Shown here: piece by piece, positions 1 through 4,633 of the stretch
Numbering within the stretch: the stretch's first letter is position 1
Layout of the letters: each line of letters begins with the position of its first letter
Made by a program: the position numbers and the translations under genes
Assembly (NCBI GenBank): GCA_021741795.1
Contig: JAIOXC010000075.1
Coordinates: forward strand, 1 to 6,479
Source: Ilumatobacteraceae bacterium
GTDB taxonomy: Bacteria > Actinomycetota > Acidimicrobiia > Acidimicrobiales > Ilumatobacteraceae
Direction of reading: 5' to 3'
Length of the DNA stretch: 6,479 nucleotides
The notes under the pieces: generated by a model
Databases searched by the model: none
What the model saw: only the letters and a program-made list of their open reading frames with translations
What the model was told of the DNA's origin: nothing

Positions 1-63
1 CTCAAAACGAACTCGCCCAGGCGTTGCGGAAGGCTTTTGAACTACTGCTACTGGTTGACCCAT
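1..63 (-). CDS. Probable NifU-N-like scaffold protein, N-terminal fragment
   Basis: Reading leftwards from an ATG at 63, an open frame of 21 codons runs off the window edge. It begins MGQPVAVVQKPSATPGRVRF. The Pro-Ser-x-x-Pro-Gly-x-Val-Arg-Phe-Glu stretch resembles the start of small actinobacterial proteins with a NifU/Nfu N-terminal (scaffold) fold; this is from memory of the family and only 21 residues are visible. A TAGTCT -10 box lies exactly 7 nt before the ATG, as expected for a leaderless mRNA, and no Shine-Dalgarno sequence is present. The gene would be divergent from the acyl-CoA dehydrogenase. The alternative is the tail of a plus-strand gene ending at a TAG at 75-77, which also reads open in this short stretch. 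The function is a weak call. Confidence 0.4.
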   Translation of the reverse strand, partial: MGQPVAVVQKPSATPGRVRFE

Positions 64-70
64 GGATTAG

Positions 71-76
71 AGACTA
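71..76 (-). promoter_or_regulatory. Candidate -10 box of a leaderless promoter (leftward gene)
   Basis: TAGTCT on the minus strand fits TANNNT and is separated by 7 nt from the ATG at 63. Transcription would therefore start at or next to the A of the start codon. No convincing -35 element is seen. Confidence 0.4.
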
Positions 77-112
77 GTTGACTCGCCTTCGCTCAAACCA
101 GATTGCGCCAAC

Positions 113-118
113 TATCTT
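113..118 (+). promoter_or_regulatory. Candidate -10 box of a leaderless promoter (acyl-CoA dehydrogenase)
   Basis: TATCTT fits TANNNT and ends 7 nt before the ATG at 126, which would place the transcription start on the start codon. No Shine-Dalgarno sequence precedes this ATG. The geometry mirrors that of the divergent gene on the other side of the intergenic region. Confidence 0.45.
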
Positions 119-125
119 TGACACT

Positions 126-1391
126 ATGACATCTGCACCTATTTCCGTAGAAGATTTTGCAGCATCGGCACGCAAGTTTCTTGAGGCCAATGCCGAGCGC
201 AAACAAGTCAAAACTAAGTTCACGTGGGGCGAGGGCACCGACAACGTTTCGATGTTTGAAGAGCGCAGCCGCGACGCCGAAGCAGAAATGCTCGCAAAAG
301 CAAAAGATTGGCAGTCCAAGCGTTTTGATGCTGGCTTTGCATGGATCACTGGCCCCACCGAGTTTGGTGGCTCAGGCTTAACCCCAGTGCATGAGCGCGC
401 ATATAACGCAGTTGAGCGCGAGTACCGCACCGCACCACTTGGCGCATTTCAAATTGGTCTCGGAATGGTTGCACCAACAATTTTGGCACATGCATCCGAT
501 GCCGCTAAGGCAAAATATCTCAAAGCAATGTGGCGTGCCGACATCGTTGGTTGCCAATTATTTTCCGAGCCTGGCGCAGGCAGCGACTTGGCGTCGCTAC
601 AAGCAAAGGCCGAGCGCGACGGCGACGAGTGGCGCATCACTGGACAAAAAGTGTGGACATCAGGCGCGCAGTTTTCTGACATTGGAGAAATTATTTGCCG
701 CACCGACGCTTCGTTGCCAAAACACAAAGGCCTCACTGGCTTCATTGTCGACATGCACGCTCCTGGCGTCGAAATTCGCCCACTGCGCCAGATGACGGGT
801 GGAGCAAGTTTCAACGAAGTGTTCTTCAACGAAGTGCGTGTACCCGACGATCACCGTCTTGGCGATGTCAATAACGGTTGGAATGTCGCACTTACCACGC
901 TGATGAACGAACGCGCATCCATCGGCGCAGCCGACTCTGGCGAAAACAACATTCATACTCGCCTCGTTGCCATGATCCGTCATTACGAGTTAGACAAAGA
1001 CCCAATCGTGCGCGACATGCTCGCCGACCTCTACATCAACTCTCGTGTTGCAGGCTTTACGAGCCAACGCGCCACCGACAAAATGCGCGCTGGTCAATTG
1101 CCAGGGCCCGAGATGTCGATCGGCAAGATGGCTCTCGTCAACAACCAAAAGCGTCTCAACGATCTCGTTGCACACATCCTTGGTGCAAAGCTTGTTGTCG
1201 ACACCGGCGAGTGGGGAACGTATGCATGGAGTCAGTTGTTACTCGGCGCACCAGGAATGCGAATCGCAGGCGGATCAGATGAAGTGATGCGCAATATCGT
1301 TGGCGAACGCGTGCTCGGACTTCCAAAAGATGTTGGCATCGACTCCAAGTCGCCATTCCGCGACATCAAAGTCGGCACCCAAAAGGGCTAA
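126..1391 (+). CDS. Acyl-CoA dehydrogenase (FadE-like)
   Basis: This is a flavin-dependent dehydrogenase of 421 aa that would introduce the alpha,beta double bond into an acyl-CoA and pass electrons to ETF, in the cytoplasm. The domain order is typical. An N-terminal helical region spans about 1-135. The middle beta domain carries the FAD/substrate motif CQLFSEPGAGSD (143-154) and WRITGQKVWTSG (169-180). The C-terminal helical domain ends in GGSDEVMRNIVGERVLGLP (382-400). The usual C-terminal catalytic Glu position (the E of YEGT in MCAD) appears to be Gly382. Glu262 in LMNERASIG could act instead, as in isovaleryl- and long-chain acyl-CoA dehydrogenases; this is inference. The ATG at 126 is preferred over an in-frame TTG at 78, because the TTG has no ribosome site and the ATG sits 7 nt after a -10 box. 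The stop codon overlaps that of the convergent toxin gene. The substrate cannot be told from sequence. Confidence 0.93.
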   Translation: MTSAPISVEDFAASARKFLEANAERKQVKTKFTWGEGTDNVSMFEERSRDAEAEMLAKAKDWQSKRFDAGFAWITGPTEFGGSGLTPVHERAYNAVEREYRTAPLGAFQIGLGMVAPTILAHASDAAKAKYLKAMWRADIVGCQLFSEPGAGSDLASLQAKAERDGDEWRITGQKVWTSGAQFSDIGEIICRTDASLPKHKGLTGFIVDMHAPGVEIRPLRQMTGGASFNEVFFNEVRVPDDHRLGDVNNGWNVALTTLMNERASIGAADSGENNIHTRLVAMIRHYELDKDPIVRDMLADLYINSRVAGFTSQRATDKMRAGQLPGPEMSIGKMALVNNQKRLNDLVAHILGAKLVVDTGEWGTYAWSQLLLGAPGMRIAGGSDEVMRNIVGERVLGLPKDVGIDSKSPFRDIKVGTQKG

Positions 1392-1771
1392 GCAAACAAC
1401 AACCGAAGCCTGGCAACAATCTCCTCAATTGCAGGCGACGTTGCAGCAACCCAGATGACGAAGTCATATACATCGTCATTCGAAATTCGAAGTGCCTTCA
1501 CGCCATTGACTTCCAGAAATACGGCTGTACTCAACCATCCAAGTCGCTTGTTGCCGTCGATCAATGCATGATTGTTGACAATCGATTGCAATAGTGCTGC
1601 AGCCTTGGTCAATATGTCTGGGTACGCATCTTGCCCAAATGCACTCGTTCGTGGTCGTGCAACAGCAGAACCTAATAAACCAATATCACGAATTGGAGGT
1701 GGGTCTCCAAAAAGTATCGCCGCCAAGGCAACGACATCTTCAAGTTCGAGATACTCGACTTGCCCGTTCAC
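1388..1771 (-). CDS. doc: Death-on-curing (Doc/Fic family) toxin
   Basis: This is a 127-aa toxin of the Fic fold. P1 Doc (126 aa) phosphorylates elongation factor EF-Tu and stops translation; the same activity is inferred here. The core motif HALIDGNKR lies at residues 68-76. It has the catalytic His68, Asp72, the phosphate-binding GN loop and the Doc-type Lys-Arg instead of the GR of AMPylating Fic proteins. Leu70 replaces the usual Phe of HxF. Upstream, GLLGSAVARPRTSAFGQDAY (31-50) and the KAAALLQSI helix are typical of the death-on-curing family. Translation starts at a GTG (1771) inside a GTGA overlap with the antitoxin stop, so the pair is translationally coupled. The gene is intact and converges on the acyl-CoA dehydrogenase with a 4-bp overlap. 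Confidence 0.9.
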   Translation of the reverse strand: MNGQVEYLELEDVVALAAILFGDPPPIRDIGLLGSAVARPRTSAFGQDAYPDILTKAAALLQSIVNNHALIDGNKRLGWLSTAVFLEVNGVKALRISNDDVYDFVIWVAATSPAIEEIVARLRLLFA

Positions 1772-1965
1772 CGACCCAAGCGATCAAGCGCATCACCATG
1801 CGTTGCAATCACTTGTTTGGCTGCTTCCATAACTCGAGATACGCGTGCTCCACGCTCCACATATTCGCGCACTGCTCGTCGAGCAGCATCTTGCATCGAA
1901 ACTCCTTCAGCATCCGCCCGCTCTTTGAGCGCCTGCTGTTCGTCGTCTGTGAGCCGTAATGTCAT
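1768..1965 (-). CDS. Ribbon-helix-helix (CopG-like) antitoxin of the Doc module
   Basis: This is a 65-aa DNA-binding antitoxin. The N-terminal MTLRLTDDEQQALKERADAE is a ribbon-helix-helix start, with beta strand TLRLT followed by an amphipathic helix. It continues GVSMQDAARRAVREYVER as the second helix. The C-terminal tail (about residues 40-65, ending GDALDRLGR) probably binds and neutralises the toxin. The start was set at 1965 because the GGAGGT ribosome site at 1977-1972 is 6 nt from this ATG, while it directly abuts the in-frame ATG at 1971. A perfect palindrome just upstream is the likely autoregulatory site. Classical Doc is paired with a Phd antitoxin, so an RHH partner is a variant arrangement. 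I believe it recurs in actinobacteria, but this was not checked. Confidence 0.87.
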   Translation of the reverse strand: MTLRLTDDEQQALKERADAEGVSMQDAARRAVREYVERGARVSRVMEAAKQVIATHGDALDRLGR

Positions 1966-1971
1966 TGCCAT

Positions 1972-1977
1972 ACCTCC
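1972..1977 (-). promoter_or_regulatory. Ribosome binding site deciding the antitoxin start
   Basis: GGAGGT on the minus strand is a near-perfect Shine-Dalgarno sequence. It lies 0 nt from the ATG at 1971 and 6 nt from the ATG at 1965, so the inner ATG is the likely start. Confidence 0.75.
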
Positions 1978-1978
1978 A

Positions 1979-1997
1979 AGGTATCAATTTGATACCT
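1979..1997. promoter_or_regulatory. Palindromic operator of the toxin-antitoxin operon
   Basis: AGGTATCAATTTGATACCT is a perfect inverted repeat with 9-bp arms around a central T. It lies 1 bp upstream of the antitoxin ribosome site. Its place and symmetry fit a site bound by the RHH antitoxin, alone or with the toxin, for autorepression. The core promoter is not clearly resolved and probably overlaps the palindrome. Confidence 0.75.
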
Positions 1998-2046
1998 GGG
2001 TGTGTGCGGCAATTTCGAGTTTGTGACGAGAATATTTCCCTTTGTT

Positions 2047-3528
2047 TTAGCGAGTTGGGCGCTTGAAGTTGAGCGCGGCGTCAATCAAGAGTCGCGTTCC
2101 ATAGCCAGTCATACCCTTTTGCAACCAACCACTGTCTGAGTGCGACCACATTGGTCCTGCAATGTCTAGGTGAGCCCATGGCACGCTGCCAACAAACTCA
2201 TCCAAAAATAACGCTGCAGTAATTGCACCGGCTTCGCCGCCCACGTTTTTCATGTCGGCCACTACCGAGTCGAGCCCAACGCGATACTCGCGCTCAAGCG
2301 GCAACTGCCACAGTTTTTCGTCGGTGCGTGCAGCCGATGCAGTCAACTGATCGATCCACTTTTGATTGTTGCCCAACACGCCGGCCATTCCTTCTCCCAA
2401 TGCTCGAGCGCATGCACCAGTTAGCGTCGCGATGTCAACGATGGCGTGTGGTTTTTGATTTGCAGCGAGCGACAAACCATCGGCCAAGATCAATCGACCT
2501 TCTGCATCGGTATTAAAAATCTCGACTGTCTTGCCATTGTGCATGTGCAGCACATCGCCCATCGCCATTGCACTACCCGAAGGCAAGTTGTCGGTGCACA
2601 TCAAGTAACCAGTCACTTGGTTTGTGCAACCGAGTGCCTTGAGCGTTGACATCGACGACAACACTGCCGCTGCGCCGCTCATGTCGCCCTTCATCATTGC
2701 GTGCGAAGGGTCGGATGGCTTGAGTGAAATACCACCCGAGTCATACATCACGCCCTTGCCCACCATGATCAGGTGTGGCTTCGAGCCTTTTTGGGAACTT
2801 TTCTTCGAGCCACCTGCAGGCTTGTATGTCAAGCGCACCATGCGTGGTGGCTCAACACTTCCGCGGTTAACACCAATGATGCCGCCACAGCCCATTGCAA
2901 GTAGTTGGTCTTTATTGAAAACTTCTACTTTCAGACCGGTCTCGCCAGCAATACGCAGTGCATGGTTTGCAAACATCGTTGCGGTCAGGTGTGCTGGTGG
3001 CATGCTCGCAAAATCACGCGCCATGTTGGTGGCATTGGCGATCACTTGGCCGCTCTTTGCGCCAGCCTTGAGTTGTGCTGCATTTGCGGTTGTGCCAACC
3101 AGAGTGACCGATGCCAACTTTGGTGCCTTCTTATCAACAGTTTTTAGATCGGTGTAGCGATGCACGGCGAGCGAAATGCCCTCGACCACTACTTGTGCCG
3201 CCAACTTACGATCCACTTTTGCCACGCCAGCAAGCGTTGTTGCTACCGATCCGAACATTGAGGTCGCACGACCAAATGCCGCAGCCGACTTGCGCAACGA
3301 ATCTGCAGTCACCTTCGACGACTCGCCAATGCCAATCACCACAGTCACCGCACCACGATCGGCGGCGATCACTGATGTCTGCCCAACCTTGCCAGAAAAA
3401 CCAACGGCTTCAAGTGCCTTGCGCGAGAGTGACACTTCTTTGGGCATTGCCCCATCGGTTGACACCGCGATGCCGATTGCACTCACATCTGCTGGAGTCT
3501 TGCTCGCCACTTCAAAGTTGATTGACAT
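2047..3528 (-). CDS. pepA: Leucyl aminopeptidase, M17 family
   Basis: This is a cytoplasmic two-metal aminopeptidase that removes N-terminal residues from peptides, usually as a hexamer; its 493 aa match the family length. An N-terminal macro-like domain (about 1-160) is followed by the catalytic domain. Metal ligands expected by comparison with E. coli PepA are Lys258 and Asp263 (GKGVMYDSGG), Asp282 (MKGDMSGAA), and Asp341 and Glu343 in the signature NTDAEGRL (339-346). Catalytic Lys270 and Arg345 are present. All key residues are there, so the enzyme should be active. An unusual Lys/Ser-rich stretch, SKKSSQKGSK (241-250), sits just before the metal-binding strand. AAGGAG lies 5 nt before the ATG. 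The gene follows the adenosyltransferase by 34 bp on the same strand but seems to have its own promoter in that gap. Confidence 0.95.
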   Translation of the reverse strand: MSINFEVASKTPADVSAIGIAVSTDGAMPKEVSLSRKALEAVGFSGKVGQTSVIAADRGAVTVVIGIGESSKVTADSLRKSAAAFGRATSMFGSVATTLAGVAKVDRKLAAQVVVEGISLAVHRYTDLKTVDKKAPKLASVTLVGTTANAAQLKAGAKSGQVIANATNMARDFASMPPAHLTATMFANHALRIAGETGLKVEVFNKDQLLAMGCGGIIGVNRGSVEPPRMVRLTYKPAGGSKKSSQKGSKPHLIMVGKGVMYDSGGISLKPSDPSHAMMKGDMSGAAAVLSSMSTLKALGCTNQVTGYLMCTDNLPSGSAMAMGDVLHMHNGKTVEIFNTDAEGRLILADGLSLAANQKPHAIVDIATLTGACARALGEGMAGVLGNNQKWIDQLTASAARTDEKLWQLPLEREYRVGLDSVVADMKNVGGEAGAITAALFLDEFVGSVPWAHLDIAGPMWSHSDSGWLQKGMTGYGTRLLIDAALNFKRPTR

Positions 3529-3533
3529 GTTGT

Positions 3534-3539
3534 CTCCTT
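3534..3539 (-). promoter_or_regulatory. Ribosome binding site of pepA
   Basis: AAGGAG on the minus strand lies 5 nt before the ATG at 3528. It is strong and confirms this start. Confidence 0.75.
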
Positions 3540-3549
3540 GTGTGTATTT

Positions 3550-3555
3550 ATTGTA
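3550..3555 (-). promoter_or_regulatory. Candidate -10 box upstream of pepA
   Basis: TACAAT on the minus strand lies in an AT-rich gap between the adenosyltransferase stop and pepA. It would give a leader of roughly 15-20 nt including the AAGGAG site. No good -35 box is seen at 17 nt, so this is tentative. Confidence 0.35.
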
Positions 3556-3562
3556 GAAAAAT

Positions 3563-4111
3563 TTAAATAACGTCTTTCACTGCCAACGACTCGCCCTCTT
3601 GCCAGCGGGCAAGTGTCCACAACAAGTCACTCAACCTGTTGAGATATGGAGTCGACTGTGATGGTGGCGGTGCAGCAGCCAACGAATGACGCTCGGCTCG
3701 GCGTGCAACTGTGCGACCAACATCGAGTAGCGCAGACACTTTGTTTTGACCTGGCACAACAAAGTCGGTTGGCGGTGTAAAGCGTTCGTCAAGCGAGTCG
3801 ATCATTGTCTCCAAGTGAGTCACCATCTCGGCTGTTACTCGCGTCCTGCCGTCAACCAACTTGTGTCGGTTTTCGGGCAACGTTGCCAACTCGGCCATCA
3901 ACACCCAAAGGTCTCTACAGATATGCACCACCATGTCATCAAGTTCGGTACCTTTGCCGGCTTCGGCGCGCACCAAACCCAAGATCGACTGCGCTTCATC
4001 TACCGCGCCATACGCCCGCGGCAACGCAGAATCTTTGCCTACGCGACCGCCATAAAAGAGGCCTGTGGTTCCATCGTCCCCTGCTCGGGTATATACCTTT
4101 TCGCGCGCCAT
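3563..4111 (-). CDS. pduO: Cob(I)alamin adenosyltransferase, PduO type
   Basis: This 182-aa enzyme transfers the 5'-deoxyadenosyl group of ATP to cob(I)alamin, making coenzyme B12. It acts in the cytoplasm, usually as a trimer. The N-terminal ATP-binding motif YTRAGDDGTTGL is at 7-18, then YGAVDEAQSILGLVRA (34-49), PGQNKVSALLDVGRTVARRAER (first 20 residues 120-139) and YLNRLSDLLWTLARW (156-170). Asp38 and Arg133 appear equivalent to the Asp35/Arg128 pair described for Lactobacillus reuteri PduO. The ATG at 4111 is chosen because homology begins at once (MAREKVYTRAGDDG) and a weak AAAGG lies just upstream. The frame stays open to 4291, but that part crosses a terminator and a repeat and looks non-coding. 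Whether a B12-dependent mutase or reductase is nearby cannot be seen. The symbol is for the family; the gene may be called cobO or pduO in related genomes. Confidence 0.92.
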   Translation of the reverse strand: MAREKVYTRAGDDGTTGLFYGGRVGKDSALPRAYGAVDEAQSILGLVRAEAGKGTELDDMVVHICRDLWVLMAELATLPENRHKLVDGRTRVTAEMVTHLETMIDSLDERFTPPTDFVVPGQNKVSALLDVGRTVARRAERHSLAAAPPPSQSTPYLNRLSDLLWTLARWQEGESLAVKDVI

Positions 4112-4126
4112 GACCCTTTCACGATA

Positions 4127-4162
4127 CTTGACAACCGCAGCAACACTGATGTCAAGCTTGAC
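4127..4162. promoter_or_regulatory. CTTGAC half-site cluster before the adenosyltransferase gene
   Basis: CTTGAC occurs at 4127-4132 and 4157-4162, and its complement GTCAAG at 4151-4156. The last two form a perfect 12-bp palindrome, GTCAAGCTTGAC (4151-4162). The arms CTTGACA (4127-4133) and TGTCAAG (4150-4156) form a second inverted repeat with a 16-bp spacer. The cluster lies about 16-51 bp before the start codon and includes a TTGACA that could serve as a -35 element on the minus strand. It may be an operator; the binding protein is unknown. Confidence 0.4.
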
Positions 4163-4172
4163 CCCAATAAGC

Positions 4173-4204
4173 AGCCGTGTGTACGGCGAGTAGCCCAGTT
4201 GTGC
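4173..4204. repeat. 32-bp direct repeat, copy 1
   Basis: This copy shares 30 of 32 positions with 4512-4543, the core TGTACGGCGAGTAGCCCAGT being identical. It abuts the T-tract of the terminator hairpin at 4211-4240. The two copies bracket the tRNA-like gene and both terminators. Confidence 0.85.
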
Positions 4205-4240
4205 AATAAAAAGTGGCGACACATCGCTGTGTCGCCACTT
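4205..4240 (-). terminator. Rho-independent terminator (second, minus strand)
   Basis: A perfect 13-bp stem (4211-4223 with 4228-4240) closes a 4-nt loop. On the minus strand it is followed by TTTTTATTG, so it should stop leftward transcription before the adenosyltransferase gene. The plus strand has no T-tract after the stem. Confidence 0.75.
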
Positions 4241-4321
4241 CCATACTCTTACGGAACTGAGAGTTACCTCCCAGCCAAGACTCGTCAACACGAAGCGTAC
4301 CTGTCAAAAGTATCCATCCAG

Positions 4322-4359
4322 AAAAAACAGGGCCGGTCGAGTTTCCCCAACCGACCCTG
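4322..4359 (-). terminator. Rho-independent terminator after the tRNA-like gene
   Basis: A GC-rich hairpin (arms about 4328-4339 and 4348-4359, ten pairs with two mismatches) is followed on the minus strand by six T residues (4327-4322). It lies about 75 nt beyond the 3' end of the tRNA-like gene on the same strand, as expected for its terminator. Confidence 0.75.
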
Positions 4360-4433
4360 ACTACTTGATGTTTCCCAAGACCGTCAATCCTTGGTAAGAA
4401 GTTTCGCGAGCACCTCATCGTTCGTTTTATAGG

Positions 4434-4505
4434 AGCCCCGAGTCGGAGTCGAACCGGCACCGTAAGAATGACGAGTCCTACATGCTGCCGTTACACCATC
4501 AGGGC
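4434..4505 (-). tRNA. tRNA-like gene, isotype unclear (Thr-CGT or disturbed Asp-GTC)
   Basis: A 72-nt cloverleaf folds by eye. The acceptor stem GCCCTGA/TCGGGGC pairs fully with one G-T. U8, a D arm with A14, GG (18-19) and A21, a possible A15-U48 Levitt pair and a T-loop TTCGACT are all present. Irregularities are several. The T stem GCCGG/CCGAC has one C-A mismatch. The discriminator is T, and CCT rather than CCA follows. The anticodon arm does not fit a clean 5-bp/7-nt form. With a 7-nt loop CTCGTCA the anticodon is CGT (Thr), but the stem has a T-T mismatch and position 37 is C. With an 8-nt loop CTCGTCAT (4475-4468) the stem TAGGA/TCTTA pairs throughout, and the loop looks like a tRNA-Asp loop with an extra C before GTC. 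It may be a divergent working tRNA, a frameshift-type tRNA or a decaying copy. Confidence 0.6.
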
Positions 4506-4511
4506 ACCTGT

Positions 4512-4543
4512 AGCCATGTGTACGGCGAGTAGCCCAGTTATGC
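4512..4543. repeat. 32-bp direct repeat, copy 2
   Basis: This is the second copy of the repeat at 4173-4204, differing at 4516 and 4540 only. It ends 6 nt before the 5' end of the minus-strand tRNA-like gene, so on that strand it occupies the promoter or leader region. Confidence 0.85.
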
Positions 4544-4622
4544 GGTACATATTTGATGATTCGTTGCGATGAGAATTGAGACGCTTTGGCTAGATACTCT
4601 GAAGAGACACATCACAAGTCTT

Positions 4623-4627
4623 GGGAG
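4623..4627 (+). promoter_or_regulatory. Ribosome binding site of the aldehyde dehydrogenase
   Basis: GGGAG lies 6 nt before the ATG at 4634. It favours this start over an in-frame TTG at 4586. Confidence 0.65.
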
Positions 4628-4633
4628 ACGAAA

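Larger units (their letters stand above)
4112..4633. other. 522-bp region without a protein gene
   Basis: This stretch holds the half-site cluster, the two direct repeats, two minus-strand terminators and the tRNA-like gene, listed separately. Open frames crossing it run through hairpins and repeats and have no recognisable protein pattern. About 90 bp at the right end (4544-4633) lead into the aldehyde dehydrogenase. They contain possible promoter words (TTGCGA, TTGAGA, TACTCT) at spacings too poor for a confident call. Confidence 0.7.

Noticed and set aside
3..77. Plus-strand open tail ending at TAG 75-77 (QNELAQALRKAFELLLLVDP and on)
   Set aside because: It is only 24 codons with no recognisable family. 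The minus-strand reading has a start codon, a -10 box at the right distance and a family-like pattern. It remains possible.
2624..3157. Long plus-strand open frame (177 codons) antisense to pepA
   Set aside because: It is a shadow of the well-supported peptidase frame, with no domain pattern or ribosome site.
4112..4291. N-terminal extension of the adenosyltransferase to 4291
   Set aside because: The extra 60 codons run through a perfect terminator hairpin and the direct repeat, and family homology begins at the inner ATG.
4112..4330. Cobalamin riboswitch before the adenosyltransferase gene
   Set aside because: I could not find a B12-box or the conserved core. The hairpins present are simple terminators, one of them joined to the tRNA-like gene.
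4173..4543. CRISPR or integron attC explanation for the 32-bp repeats
   Set aside because: There are only two copies, 339 bp apart, with no regular spacers and no cas or integrase gene in the window. The ends (GTTATGC and GTTGTGC) do not fit the attC core GTTRRRY.
4434..4543. Classical phage attachment site at the tRNA 3' end
   Set aside because: The repeat lies 5' of the tRNA-like gene and does not duplicate its 3' end; no integrase is visible.
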